Positions 9,047-17,748 are shown, counted from the first letter of the stretch. The stretch is 64,000 bases of DNA from G963667675 sp965249215 (GCA_965249215.1 CBDFLN010000001.1:1116001-1180000); one strand, 5' to 3'. Translations and numbers: made by a program. The notes: generated by a model not told the origin, from the letters alone.

Positions 9047-9871
9047 TCACTTTCGGCCCTTCAGCACCTCGTCCGCAATGCCCCGAAACAGGTCCTCGAT
9101 CTCAGCCGCCTGCTCCTGGTCGCCCCCGTTGATTTGCAGCGGCGTGATGGAGATGTAGTTGTTCTTCATCGCCCAGATATCGGTATCGTCGGCAGGCTGT
9201 CCGAACATCGGCAGATTCCGGGATATCCTGTAGAGCTTGTCGCCGCTGCTGGCTTCTTCCCGGACCGATTCTCCATAGGCGCGGCCCCCAAGCCGCGTAA
9301 CTCTCAGGCCGTCGATTTGCTCCGGGGCCGTGCTGGGGACGTTGACGTTCAAAAAGCAGCTTGGGCTTAAAGGCCGGGCATCCAGCCGCTGCGCCATCGC
9401 CCGCAGCAGGCGGCCGGCGCAGTCGAACCGGGGGTTTACGATAGCGCCCACCGATATGGCGATGGCGGTATAACCCCGCACGTAGCCTTGCAGCGCGCCC
9501 CCCACCGTTCCCGACATCATCACGTCCCAGCCCAGGTTCGACCCGGCGTTTATCCCCGAAACCACCAGGTCCACCGCTCCCACCAGCCTCTCCAGCCCCA
9601 GGATGCAACTGTCGCCGGGTGTGCCTTCTACGGAGTATGCGGTCACGGGGTAACGGCCGTTGCCGTCGCCCCTCAACCCGCCTTCTGCCGGCCCTTCCGC
9701 TGGCATGGAAGTGACTCGCACTGGGGTCCGCAGCGTGAGCGCCGCGCCCACGCCGCTCTGCTCTTTGTCCGGGGCCGCGACGAACACCTCTCCCACCTCC
9801 CGCAACGCGTCCGCGGCCGCCCACAACCCTGGGGCGCAAACCCCGTCGTCGTTGGTCAACAGGATTTTCAC
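9047..9871 (-). CDS. surE: 5'-nucleotidase SurE
   Basis: Survival protein SurE, a metal-dependent phosphatase acting on nucleoside 5'- or 3'-monophosphates. It has the signature MKILLTNDDGVCAPG at the N-terminus, carrying the paired aspartates of the metal site, and SGINAGSNLGWDVMMSGT near residue 105, with the conserved serine and asparagine ligands. The length of 274 residues is normal. It begins nine bases after the stop of coxM and appears to be the last gene of the coxS-coxL-coxM operon, an unexpected partner. It is convergent with serS, 42 bases apart. Confidence 0.95.
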   Translation of the reverse strand: MKILLTNDDGVCAPGLWAAADALREVGEVFVAAPDKEQSGVGAALTLRTPVRVTSMPAEGPAEGGLRGDGNGRYPVTAYSVEGTPGDSCILGLERLVGAVDLVVSGINAGSNLGWDVMMSGTVGGALQGYVRGYTAIAISVGAIVNPRFDCAGRLLRAMAQRLDARPLSPSCFLNVNVPSTAPEQIDGLRVTRLGGRAYGESVREEASSGDKLYRISRNLPMFGQPADDTDIWAMKNNYISITPLQINGGDQEQAAEIEDLFRGIADEVLKGRK

Positions 9872-9880
9872 GGAGGGACT

Positions 9881-10768
9881 CTAATCGCGGGACAACCCGG
9901 CAGCGCGGCTGATGGCGCGTCTCACCTGCACCGGGGCCATGGCTCGCCGGTAGTCCGCCGAGGCGAAAACGCTATCGCCGGCAACATTGTCGCCCAAGTC
10001 TGCGGCGACTCGGTCCGCCGCCGCGGCGATGGCGCCTGCAGTCAGTTCCTGTCCCACCAGCGCTTCTTCCACCGACCTGGCCCGCAGCGGGGACGAGACC
10101 AGGCCCCCAACCACCACGCTGGCCGTCGTGCACTTGCCGTCTTCGACGGTAACTACTGCCGCAGCTCCGACAACCGAGAAAGATGTTGCGGGATGGGGCA
10201 TCTTGGAGTATGCCGCGCGCTGGTTCGTTACCAGACGGGGAACTTCCACGGCGAGCAATAACTCGTTCTCCGCCAGGGCGGTACTCAAGAGCCCGGTGAA
10301 GAACTCCGACGCCGGCAAGGTGCGCGTTCCCTGGGGACCCCAGTCTCCCGGTCCTTGAATCATGAAGCGGGCATTGAGAGCGCACAACACCGGGGGCCAG
10401 TCGGAACCCGGGTCGGCGTGGCACACGTTGCCGCCGATGGTGCCTAGATTCCTCACCTGGGGGTCTCCTATACCTTCGGCGGCTTCGGCCACCATCGCGC
10501 AATTCTCTCGGACCCGGGCCGACCTCCCAATCGCTCCGTGGGTGGTCAGCGCTCCAATGCGTATGACCCCGTCGCTGGCCGTGATTCCTTTGAGCGCGTC
10601 GATCCCGCCGATGTCTATCAGAACAGCCGGCGATGCCTGCCGCAGCTTCATCAGGGGAATCAGGCTGTGACCCCCGGCCAGCAATTTGGCGTCCCGGTTG
10701 GTGTTCAGCAGTTGCACCGCTTGGTCCACCGAGGCGGCCCTGTGGTATGTAAATTCCGTGGCGAACAT
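9881..10768 (-). CDS. coxM: CO dehydrogenase-like FAD-binding (medium) subunit
   Basis: The flavin subunit of an aerobic molybdenum hydroxylase of the xanthine oxidase/CO dehydrogenase family. It passes electrons from the iron-sulfur subunit to the external acceptor. AGGHSLIPLMKLRQ near residue 31 and TIGGNVCHADPGSD near 110 are the two FAD-binding segments of this family. The length of 295 residues is typical. It lies ten bases downstream of the molybdopterin subunit and is followed nine bases later by surE. Substrate specificity is set by the large subunit, which does not carry the true CO-dehydrogenase loop. Confidence 0.93.
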   Translation of the reverse strand: MFATEFTYHRAASVDQAVQLLNTNRDAKLLAGGHSLIPLMKLRQASPAVLIDIGGIDALKGITASDGVIRIGALTTHGAIGRSARVRENCAMVAEAAEGIGDPQVRNLGTIGGNVCHADPGSDWPPVLCALNARFMIQGPGDWGPQGTRTLPASEFFTGLLSTALAENELLLAVEVPRLVTNQRAAYSKMPHPATSFSVVGAAAVVTVEDGKCTTASVVVGGLVSSPLRARSVEEALVGQELTAGAIAAAADRVAADLGDNVAGDSVFASADYRRAMAPVQVRRAISRAAGLSRD

Positions 10769-10778
10769 GGCTCTTCCT

Positions 10779-13121
10779 CTACCGCTGGTGAATGGCCCGC
10801 CACACCCGTTCCGGGGTGAGAGGCATTTCCAATCTGGTGACTCCCAGGGGCTTGAGGGCGTCGATCACCGCATTGTAAATGGTCGGCGTGGAAGCTATGG
10901 TGCCCGTCTCGCCTATGCCCTTCACTCCCAGCGGGTTGTGAGGCGACGGCGTCTCCGTAGACAAGGTCTCTATGTCGGGGACCTGGTGGGCCCTGGGCAG
11001 CGCGTAGTCCATCATGGAGCCGGTCAACAACTGCCCGTTCTCGTCGTATACCGCCCCCTCCCACAGAGCTTGACCCGCCCCTTGCACCACGCCGCCGTGC
11101 ACTTGGCCCTCCACGATCATCGGATTGATCTGCGGTCCGCAGTCATCCACAGCCGCGTATCTTTGCAACTCGATGTGGCCCGTCTCCGCGTCGACCATCA
11201 CCACCGCAACGTGCGCCCCGAAGGGGAAACTGAAGTTGGGAGTGTCGTAGAACGTCGTTGCTTCAAGTCCCGGCTCCATCCCCTCGGGCATGTTCCAGGC
11301 AACGTTAGCCATCAGGGCAACGTCCTGGATAGTCTTGTTCTGGCCGGGCGACCCCCGCACGAAGAACTTGCCGTCCTCGTACTCTATGTCCTCCTCGGCT
11401 GCCTCCAGCAGGTGGGCGGCCAGGGCCCGAGCCTTGTCCTTGATCTTGCGGGCGCTCAAGGCTATGGCCGCGCCGCTTAGCACCGTGGTGCGGCTGCCGT
11501 AGGTGCCCCAGCCCATGGGTGTGTTGTCCGTGTCGCCGTGAAGCACCTCCACGTCGTCCACGTCTACCCCCAGTTCGTCGGACAGTATCTGGGCAAAGGT
11601 TGTCTCCTCTCCCTGTCCATGGGGTGAGGTCCCAACGAAGATGTTGGCCTTGCCGGTGGTGTAGAAGCGCACTATGGCGCCTTCCCACAGGCCGCCGCCG
11701 AATCCGACCGCTCCTGCCACCTGGGAGGGGCCGATGCCGCAGATTTCACAGTAGGTGCTTACGCCGATGCCCATGTACTGGTTGTTCTCCCGCAGCCGGG
11801 CTTGCTCTCGCCGCAGTGCCTGGTAGTCTACGTGCTCCAGCACGGTATCCAGCGCCAATTGGTAGTCGCCGCTGTCGTAGGTAAGCCCCAGGGCAATGTC
11901 GTGGCCGTCCTCGAACTTGGGGATCAGGTTGCGGCGACGTACCTCCACTGCATCCAGGTCCAACTCGTCCGCCAGCAGGTTGACCATCCGCTCCAGCAGG
12001 AACGTGGCTTCGGGCCGCCCCGCCCCCCGGTAGGCCTCCACCGGCGTGGAATTGGTGAACACGCCGTAGACTTCGGCCTTGACGTTGGGGATTTCGTAGG
12101 GGCCGCAGTACATCAGCCCGTGGAGTATCGTCGGGATGCCGGGGGCCGCGGTGGAAAGATAGGCCCCCATGCCGGCGTAGACCACCGAGCGGACGCCGGT
12201 AATCTTGCCGTCCTTGGTCGCCGCCAGTTCCACGTGTTGTACGTGGTCCCGCCCGTGGGTGGTGGCAATGTAGTTCTCAGAGCGGGTCTCGGTCCACTTG
12301 ACCGGCCTGCCCAGCTTCATGGCGCAAAATACGGCCACCATTTCCCAGGGATACACCGCTATTTTGCTGCCGAACCCGCCGCCCACCTCTGGAGCGATGA
12401 CCCTGATTTTGTGTTCCGGCAGCCCTGTCACCAACGAGGTTACAAACCGGCAAATGTGGGGGTTCTGGCTGGTGCTCCACAGGGTTAGTTCGCCCATTGA
12501 CGGCAGCCAACTGGCCAGGGCCGCCCTGGGCTCCATGGCATTGGGGATTAGCTTTTGTTGAATTATTGTGTCCTTGACCAACACTTCCGGGGACTCGAAG
12601 GCAGCGTCTGGATCGCCCCCGCTGGCCACCCAGTGGAAGGCCTGGTTGTTGGGGGCGTCGTCGTGCAGCTGGGGGGCCCCGTCCCGCGTGGCCGCCTCGG
12701 GATTGACTACCGCGTGCAAAGGCTCATAGTCCACCTCGATCAGCTCCAGCGCGTCTTCCGCCTGGTAGCGGTCTTCGGCAACTACCACCGCCACCGCATC
12801 TCCTACGTATCGAACCACGTCCTTGGCAATGGCGGGGTAAGCGACGGCTTTGACGTCCGAGTCCGGTACCACCCAGGCGCAAGGGATTGGATTGAGCACC
12901 CCGTCGGTGTCTGCGCCGGTGTATACCGCCAAAACGCCGGCCGCCGCCGCTGCCGCAGCGGTATCGACGCTCTTGATCCGGGCGTGTGCGTGGATGCTGC
13001 GCTTGATAGCGGCGTGGACCGTGCCGTGCAGCTTGATGTCGTCGGTATAGGTGGCCTGGCCGGTGATCAACCGGGGGTCTTCCCTTCTACGAATCCCGGA
13101 GCCGAAAATTCTGGTTGTCAT
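10779..13121 (-). CDS. coxL: molybdopterin-binding large subunit, CO dehydrogenase-like form II
   Basis: A 780-residue large subunit of a molybdenum hydroxylase, with the usual N-terminal a/b hammerhead domain (IFGSGIRRREDPRLITG) and the molybdopterin-binding core (GGGFGSK near 265). The active-site loop reads VEAYRGAGRPEA near residue 380. Genuine (form I) CO dehydrogenases carry AYXCSFR there with the selenium/copper-bridging cysteine; AYRGAGR is the form II pattern whose substrate is generally unknown. The start overlaps the coxS stop by four bases (ATGA), giving the order coxS-coxL-coxM. It oxidises some aldehyde, purine or heteroaromatic compound, or another small substrate, not demonstrably CO. 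Confidence 0.93.
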   Translation of the reverse strand: MTTRIFGSGIRRREDPRLITGQATYTDDIKLHGTVHAAIKRSIHAHARIKSVDTAAAAAAAGVLAVYTGADTDGVLNPIPCAWVVPDSDVKAVAYPAIAKDVVRYVGDAVAVVVAEDRYQAEDALELIEVDYEPLHAVVNPEAATRDGAPQLHDDAPNNQAFHWVASGGDPDAAFESPEVLVKDTIIQQKLIPNAMEPRAALASWLPSMGELTLWSTSQNPHICRFVTSLVTGLPEHKIRVIAPEVGGGFGSKIAVYPWEMVAVFCAMKLGRPVKWTETRSENYIATTHGRDHVQHVELAATKDGKITGVRSVVYAGMGAYLSTAAPGIPTILHGLMYCGPYEIPNVKAEVYGVFTNSTPVEAYRGAGRPEATFLLERMVNLLADELDLDAVEVRRRNLIPKFEDGHDIALGLTYDSGDYQLALDTVLEHVDYQALRREQARLRENNQYMGIGVSTYCEICGIGPSQVAGAVGFGGGLWEGAIVRFYTTGKANIFVGTSPHGQGEETTFAQILSDELGVDVDDVEVLHGDTDNTPMGWGTYGSRTTVLSGAAIALSARKIKDKARALAAHLLEAAEEDIEYEDGKFFVRGSPGQNKTIQDVALMANVAWNMPEGMEPGLEATTFYDTPNFSFPFGAHVAVVMVDAETGHIELQRYAAVDDCGPQINPMIVEGQVHGGVVQGAGQALWEGAVYDENGQLLTGSMMDYALPRAHQVPDIETLSTETPSPHNPLGVKGIGETGTIASTPTIYNAVIDALKPLGVTRLEMPLTPERVWRAIHQR

Positions 13122-13597
13122 TGCTGACCTCCCATTGACTCGGCCGCCGCCAGCACCGCCTTGACGATGTTCTGGTAGCCGGTGCAGCGGCAGATGTTGC
13201 CTTCCAGGCCCTCCCGGACCTCTTGGGCCGTGGGACGGGGATTACGCTGTAGCAGTTCCACCGACGCCATGATCATTCCCGGCGTGCAGTAGCCGCACTG
13301 CAGGCCGTGGTTGTTCCAGAAAGCTTCTTGAACGGGATGGAGCTCGCCTTGAGCGGCCAGCCCCTCGATTGTGGTTATCTCTGCGCCGTCGGCTTGCACC
13401 GCCAGGCAGGTGCATGACTTGACCGACGAGCCGTTCATGTGGACTACGCAAGCGCCGCACTGGCTGGTGTCGCAGCCGATCTTGACGCCGGTCAGTGCCA
13501 GCTCTTCTCTCAGGTAGTGGACCAAGAGCAAGCGGGGGTCTACTTCCGACTGCCGGACTTGGCCGTTAACCGTCATCTGTACCGGAATCTTCGCCAT
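13118..13597 (-). CDS. coxS: CO dehydrogenase-like 2Fe-2S (small) subunit
   Basis: The iron-sulfur subunit of the molybdenum hydroxylase, 159 residues, which relays electrons from the molybdenum centre to FAD. The plant-type cluster motif CDTSQCGACVVHMNG, with a further cysteine (KSC) 9 residues on, and the C-terminal cluster motif CGYCTPGMIM with NICRCTGYQ provide eight cysteines for two [2Fe-2S] clusters. It is the first gene of the operon and overlaps coxL by four bases. The spacer upstream leads directly into the tandem repeat region, so its promoter should lie at about 13600-13660. Confidence 0.95.
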   Translation of the reverse strand: MAKIPVQMTVNGQVRQSEVDPRLLLVHYLREELALTGVKIGCDTSQCGACVVHMNGSSVKSCTCLAVQADGAEITTIEGLAAQGELHPVQEAFWNNHGLQCGYCTPGMIMASVELLQRNPRPTAQEVREGLEGNICRCTGYQNIVKAVLAAAESMGGQQ

Positions 13598-13733
13598 ATC
13601 TCCCCCTAAGGCAAGGCTTACGGCATAATTTCAGGAACGAACGGGGCTTTGGATGACCGGAGTATACCAGCACAGCAAAGCAGAATCCAGGCTAAAATCG
13701 CCGCAGGCCCGAGCCGTTCCTACGGTCACTCTT

Positions 13734-14130
13734 AGCCCTTTCCGCCGCCACCCCGATCCCTTCCCGCAGTCACCCCGACCTTTCCCACCGCCACTCTCAG
13801 TCCTTTCCGCAGTCACCCTGAGCCCTTGCCGCAGTCACCTCGCACTCCTGCCCCAGTCACCCCGACCTTTCTCACCGCCACTCCCAGCCCTTTCCGCAGT
13901 CACCCCGACCTTTCCCACCGCCACTCTCAGCCCTTTCCGCAGTCACCCCGACCCTTCCCGCCGCCACTCTCAGCCCCTTCCGCAGTCACCCCGACCCTTC
14001 CCGCCGCCACTCTCAGCCCCTTCCGCAGTCACCCCGACCTTTCCCACTGCCACTCTCAGCCCCTTCCGCAGTCACCCCGACCATTGCCACCGCCACTCTC
14101 AGCCCTTTCCGCGGTCACCCCGACCATTCC
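13734..14130. repeat. 43-bp tandem repeat array (about nine imperfect copies)
   Basis: A pyrimidine-rich, proline-like direct repeat with a strict period of 43 bases in its right half: the phrase CTTTCCGCAGTCACCCCGAC recurs at 13891, 13934, 13977, 14020, 14063 and 14106 (first base of TTTCCGC or CTTCCGC). The left half (13734-13890) has more diverged, partly shortened copies. Because 43 is not a multiple of three, all three forward frames stay open and give proline-rich shadow peptides. There are no unique spacers, so this is a minisatellite and not a CRISPR array. It lies between the cox operon and the integrase island. Confidence 0.9.
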
Positions 14131-14179
14131 CGCCGCCGCCTTGCATCGCCCTTGACATACGCGGTCCCATCTAGGACCG

Positions 14180-14751
14180 ACCACGCCGCGCCCCCAACCA
14201 GGTAGGGGCGAAAAATCTTTCGCCCGTATTCCCGCCCCCACCCGCACCCGCACCCCACAACCATCCCGTCAATCCCGCGCAGTCGGGAATCAAACGCACG
14301 GCCCTTGCAGACAACGTAGTCCGTTCGTGGTGAGGCTCTCGAACCACTCGAACGGACGGGGCCCAGCAGAGTTCATGGGATCCCCGCGCCTGCCCCCCTG
14401 TCATCCCCGCGCACGAATATCATCGCGTCGCCTGGGCTTAGGCTCTCCGTTCGCCCTGCGGCCCCAACCCCGTTCAGCCTGAGCCAGTCGAAGGGCCCGG
14501 CGCCCCGCCCCCAACCTGTCTCTCGCGTCAGGAGACCATTGCATAGCCTGGGCCTGGGCTGTCCGTTCGCCCTGAGGGAAATCGAAGGGCCCCATCCCCT
14601 CATTCCGGCGCAGTCTGGAATCTAACACACGGCCCTTGCAGACAACGTAGTACGTTCGTGGTGAGGCTCTCTCCGCACAACTAACGACTCTTACGGCCAC
14701 ATAAAGTCTCAAATAACTCGGTGTCATAGCTGGTCTGATGACATATCTGTC
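14180..14751. repeat. non-coding cluster of REP-like palindromes and a 63-bp direct repeat
   Basis: This stretch holds no convincing gene. A 63-bp sequence occurs twice in direct orientation, at 14278-14340 and 14609-14671, with few differences (common core GGCCCTTGCAGACAACGTAG). The first copy runs into an imperfect palindrome at 14321-14355, CCGTTCG ... CGAACGG, built around GTGGT ... ACCAC. Two more degenerate members of the family CCGTTCGCCCTGA ... TCGAAGGGC lie near 14450-14495 and 14562-14590. Members of both palindrome classes recur in the spacer at 34.4-34.8 kb, so they behave as dispersed REP-like elements. Confidence 0.7.
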
Positions 14752-14789
14752 TTGACTGTTCCCCCGAACTCCCGTAAAATACCACTACA

Positions 14790-14808
14790 TCCCACAGATT
14801 ATGTGGGA
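14790..14808. promoter_or_regulatory. 7-bp perfect dyad upstream of the integrase gene
   Basis: TCCCACA and TGTGGGA flank a five-base centre (GATTA), 24 bases before the integrase start and just ahead of its GAGGGAG ribosome site. The dyad is AT-tolerant and symmetric, as expected of a repressor operator or a recombinase core site. Which of these it is cannot be decided from sequence alone. Confidence 0.45.
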
Positions 14809-14831
14809 AATAGTATGGGACTAGAGGGAGC

Positions 14832-16031
14832 ATGGAGAAGCTCAACGCACTCTCAGCAAAGACCCTTTACAAACCCGGCAGGCACCGCGCCGGCGACGGC
14901 CTCTACCTCTACGTATCCCCGTCGGGGAGCAAATCGTGGGTTCAGAGGATTGTAGTCCATGGACGGCGTCGTGACATAGGGCTGGGGTCGTATCCCGCCG
15001 TCACCCTTGCCGATGCCCGGGAGATCGCCCACGACAATCGCACAGCTATTTCCCAGGGCCGGGACCCGGTGGCTGAGAAACGGGAGGCGCGGCAGGCAGG
15101 CCTAAGGAGTGCCCCGCCCACCCCCACCTTCTCTGAAGCCGCTGCTCGGGTGATCGAGTTGCGCCGCCCCACCTGGAGCAACGCCAGGCACGCCGCCCAG
15201 TGGGAGAACACCCTGGCCACCTACGTCCATCCTGTGATCGGGAACAAGACGGTCGACTCCATCACCCCTGCCGACGCCATGGAGGTGCTGACTCCCATCT
15301 GGACCACCAAGCCGGAGACCGCCAGCCGGGTCAGACAGCGGATGGAGACCGTCATGGACTGGACGATTACCCAAGGTTACAGGCTGGACAATCCGGCGGG
15401 GCGGTCTCTACTCAGGGTATTGCCTCCGGTCAAACGGCTGAAGGAACACCGGCAGGCCCTGCCCTATGCGCAGGTGCCGGACGCGGTGGCACTGATCAGA
15501 GAGTCCACCGCCGACATTTCCACAAGGCTGGCCTTCGAGTTTCTGGTCCTGACCGCTAGTCGCTCCGTGGAGGTGCGGGCGGCGGAGTGGGGCGAGATTG
15601 ATTGGGAGGCGGCCACCTTGGAGGTTCCCGCAGCCCGGATGAAGGCCAGGCGTACCCACCGGGTTCCGCTGTCCGGAAGAGCCATGGAGATACTGGAGGA
15701 GGCGTCACGCTTCGGCGGCGGGCATGGCCTGGTGTTTCCCTCCGCCAGCAGCGGCAAGGCGGCGTCGCCTACGACGTTTATCGCGCTGATTCGGCGTCTG
15801 GGCATCCCCGCCGTACCCCACGGATTCAGGTCCAGCTTTCGTGACTGGGTGATCGAGCAGACGGCTACGCCGTGGGCGGTGGCCGAGGCCGCCCTGGCCC
15901 ACAACGTGGGCAATTCTACGGAGGCGGCATATATGCGGAGCGACATGTTCGACCAGAGACGGGTGCTGATGGACGATTGGTCGGATTACGTCACCGGGTG
16001 GAACCAACATAAGGAGGAGAACAATGGCTGA
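14832..16031 (+). CDS. tyrosine recombinase, P4-type integrase
   Basis: Site-specific integrase that would insert and excise the surrounding island. The N-terminal DUF4102-like arm-binding domain (residues 1-95, DGLYLYVSPSGSKSWVQR and GLGSYPAVTLADAREIA) marks the P4 class, usually targeted to tRNA genes. The catalytic residues are visible: arginine in ASRSVEVRAAEW near 240, H-x-x-R in VPHGFRSSFRDW near 338, the second histidine in ALAHNVGN and the tyrosine in AAYMRSD near 371. At 399 residues it is complete. The ATG at 14832 follows GAGGGAG. Its stop overlaps the next gene by eight bases. No tRNA gene lies beside it, so the attachment site is unclear. Confidence 0.92.
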   Translation: MEKLNALSAKTLYKPGRHRAGDGLYLYVSPSGSKSWVQRIVVHGRRRDIGLGSYPAVTLADAREIAHDNRTAISQGRDPVAEKREARQAGLRSAPPTPTFSEAAARVIELRRPTWSNARHAAQWENTLATYVHPVIGNKTVDSITPADAMEVLTPIWTTKPETASRVRQRMETVMDWTITQGYRLDNPAGRSLLRVLPPVKRLKEHRQALPYAQVPDAVALIRESTADISTRLAFEFLVLTASRSVEVRAAEWGEIDWEAATLEVPAARMKARRTHRVPLSGRAMEILEEASRFGGGHGLVFPSASSGKAASPTTFIALIRRLGIPAVPHGFRSSFRDWVIEQTATPWAVAEAALAHNVGNSTEAAYMRSDMFDQRRVLMDDWSDYVTGWNQHKEENNG

Positions 16032-16527
16032 GGAGAACCACAAGACCCACCAGAAGTGGCTCTGCAACATCCTGCACGGGGAAAATCCGGAGGTTCCGGA
16101 CTATTCTGACTTAACGGGTTGGTGGAGGTCGTATCCTCCGGAAGCGTCCGACCCCAAGCACCCGGAATATGTAGAACTGACGGAGTGGCTGGTGGGGTTC
16201 ATGCTATTAGCCGACTTCCACCATTGGGCCAGGGAATCACGGCACCAATTTCATCGCAAGTTGTTGGAGAACGGCGAACCTGTCCCTACGATCTTGGATG
16301 GGTGGGTCGAGGACGAAATAGCCCAGGGGAAGCGTGGCCCTGACCCCGGCCGACCACCGAAGCCCGACCGAGACTTCCGAGTTTTGATGGGTTACACGAG
16401 GTTGTTCGATGAAGAAATCACTCGTGAAAACGCTATTTTCGCAATCTCGGACTGTCTGGGCATCCATTCGGATACCATCGGGTCCATCATTTACAAGCAT
16501 AGAGATGCCCTCCCCAGCCGCCGGTAG
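16024..16527 (+). CDS. unknown island protein, possible DNA-binding C-terminus
   Basis: I do not recognise this 167-residue protein. The first half is rich in tryptophan, histidine and acidic residues (LTGWWRSYPPEASD, MLLADFHHWARESRHQFHRKLLE). After a proline-rich linker (GPDPGRPPKPDRD, about 111-123) the last 50 residues look like a compact helical domain (FDEEITRENAIFAISDCLGI) ending in HRDALPSRR. Its ATG overlaps the end of the integrase gene by eight bases, so it is co-translated with the integrase. Directionality or replication helpers are typical of this position, but nothing in the sequence proves that role. Confidence 0.6.
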   Translation: MAEENHKTHQKWLCNILHGENPEVPDYSDLTGWWRSYPPEASDPKHPEYVELTEWLVGFMLLADFHHWARESRHQFHRKLLENGEPVPTILDGWVEDEIAQGKRGPDPGRPPKPDRDFRVLMGYTRLFDEEITRENAIFAISDCLGIHSDTIGSIIYKHRDALPSRR

Positions 16528-16608
16528 GAGTTCGGGTATTTTTCATAGTGACAACCGCCTAGCCCCACCATAACCTCGATTCAGATAATGTTTTGAGGGG
16601 GTGTTGTT

Positions 16609-16818
16609 ATGGCTGCCTCAACCGCCGACCGGCTTCTGCGCCTGAGCGAAGTACAGACCCGTACCGCGCTCGGGCGCACTACTATCTACCGCAAAATGCG
16701 CGAAGGGTCTTTCCCTGAGCCGCTGAAGATCGGAGCCCGCGCCGTCCGCTGGCCGGAGTCCGAGATCGAGGCCTGGCTGGCAGCCCGTCCCAGGGCCACC
16801 GGTGACTCACCGTACTGA
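16609..16818 (+). CDS. AlpA-family helix-turn-helix regulator / excisionase
   Basis: A 69-residue protein of the AlpA/MerR-like excisionase family. LLRLSEVQTRTALGRTTIYRKMREGSFPEPLKIG is the typical N-terminal winged-helix signature, and VRWPESEIEAWLAARP is the usual C-terminal strand and helix. AlpA proteins activate or assist the integrase of P4-like islands. The ATG at 16609 is preceded by GAGGGGGTG. It lies 81 bases after the preceding gene on the same strand and so is likely part of the same island. Confidence 0.88.
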   Translation: MAASTADRLLRLSEVQTRTALGRTTIYRKMREGSFPEPLKIGARAVRWPESEIEAWLAARPRATGDSPY

Positions 16819-16913
16819 AGAGGCACCTGGCCGGCGCACGTTAGCCTGCCTCGACCGGGCCAGGGTGGAGGGGAAAGCGGACTGGGCGGCCGCCTGGCTG
16901 CACCGGCGAGCAT

Positions 16914-17129
16914 GTGGAGGCTACGAGGCAGATAAACTCCCAAGGCCGGAGCGTGATATCCATCAGCAAGGCATTCGAAGTCAGTAGGACCACGGCTGGC
17001 CTGCTGCTGAATCAACCAAACGGAACCGCGGCGACCAAAGTGGCGCAGACCCTGGCCCGGTGGATCAACTACCGGCCCGGCCAACAGATTGATATGGCAC
17101 GCCTAAGCAAGATATCTGGGGAGAAATAG
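16914..17129 (+). CDS. small unknown protein with helix-turn-helix-like segment
   Basis: A 71-residue frame from a GTG at 16914. The segment SISKAFEVSRTTAGLLLNQ looks like a helix-turn-helix of the lambda-repressor or Fis type, and the rest (TKVAQTLARWINYRPGQQ) is helical. Its ribosome site is weak and it overlaps another short frame in the region, so the start is uncertain. The neighbouring AlpA gene and the integrase make a small DNA-binding island protein plausible. No firm family assignment is possible. Confidence 0.4.
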   Translation: MEATRQINSQGRSVISISKAFEVSRTTAGLLLNQPNGTAATKVAQTLARWINYRPGQQIDMARLSKISGEK

Positions 17130-17282
17130 ATGCACCCCAGGACGAACACAGGGTTGGCAACGCTTGGCTTACGGCCCCTCGCGGTGGCGGGGCCGGGTAT
17201 CACCGCGGCAGGGAACGGGCCTGTACGGCTATCCAAAAATTTAGACTTGTTCAATATTTTGTGACATCAGGCAGGAGACGTA

Positions 17283-17738
17283 ATGGAAACGACAACAAAG
17301 TTCAACATGACGCACAGGGAGGCCCGGTTGGTGGTCCGGATGGGACAGGCGCTTGAGACAAACCGCCTCAACCCGCTCGCCCCCACCTTCACCTGCCAGA
17401 CTTTGGCGGCAGCGATTGACGGTTTGCCCGGTGTGATGATCCGCCCAAACCAACGTGAAATCGGTGGAATACTCGACCGGATGGGAGTAAGCATGACCAT
17501 TCGGAACTACCGGCGCAACACGGAGAAACTCGTGGAGGTCTTGCCGGAGTGGAAAGCGGAAGCGGAACGGGTGCTGTCCCGCGGGTTGCGTTTGCTTTTA
17601 GTGTCTGGTGCTCAAGCCTTGGTTCTCGTTTCCCTAAATGCTCTGCCGCTCCCCAGCACTTATGGCGCGTCGGCTCAGTCGAAGCTCAGCCAATCAAAAA
17701 TCAGGACGCAAGATGGCCGGTATTCCCCCGCTCCTTAG
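17283..17738 (+). CDS. unknown island protein, C-terminus probably overwritten by a mobile remnant
   Basis: A 151-residue frame with a good AGGAGA ribosome site ahead of ATG 17283. Residues 1 to about 100 (MTHREARLVVRMGQALETNR and a following helical segment, ending near ERVLSRG) look like a real helical protein that I do not recognise. From about 17584 the DNA matches a motif (GGTTNCGTTTGCTTTTAG) that recurs at 24120, so the last 50 residues, which are low-complexity, probably translate inserted sequence. It is the last gene of the small integrase island. Confidence 0.5.
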   Translation: METTTKFNMTHREARLVVRMGQALETNRLNPLAPTFTCQTLAAAIDGLPGVMIRPNQREIGGILDRMGVSMTIRNYRRNTEKLVEVLPEWKAEAERVLSRGLRLLLVSGAQALVLVSLNALPLPSTYGASAQSKLSQSKIRTQDGRYSPAP

Positions 17739-17748
17739 ACAAGTCACC

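Noticed and set aside
10779..13121. True CO dehydrogenase large subunit
   Set aside because: The active-site loop is AYRGAGR and not AYXCSFR, so CO oxidation is not supported.
12555..13127. Long forward ORF over coxL
   Set aside because: It is an antisense shadow of a GC-rich coding region with no ribosome site.
13734..14130. CRISPR array
   Set aside because: The repeats are contiguous, with no unique spacers and no cas genes near.
13653..14174. Three long proline-rich forward ORFs
   Set aside because: They translate the 43-bp tandem array in different frames; no ribosome site and no conserved start.
14401..14727. ORFs in the 14.2-14.7 kb spacer
   Set aside because: They run across REP-like palindromes and a direct repeat; no ribosome site.
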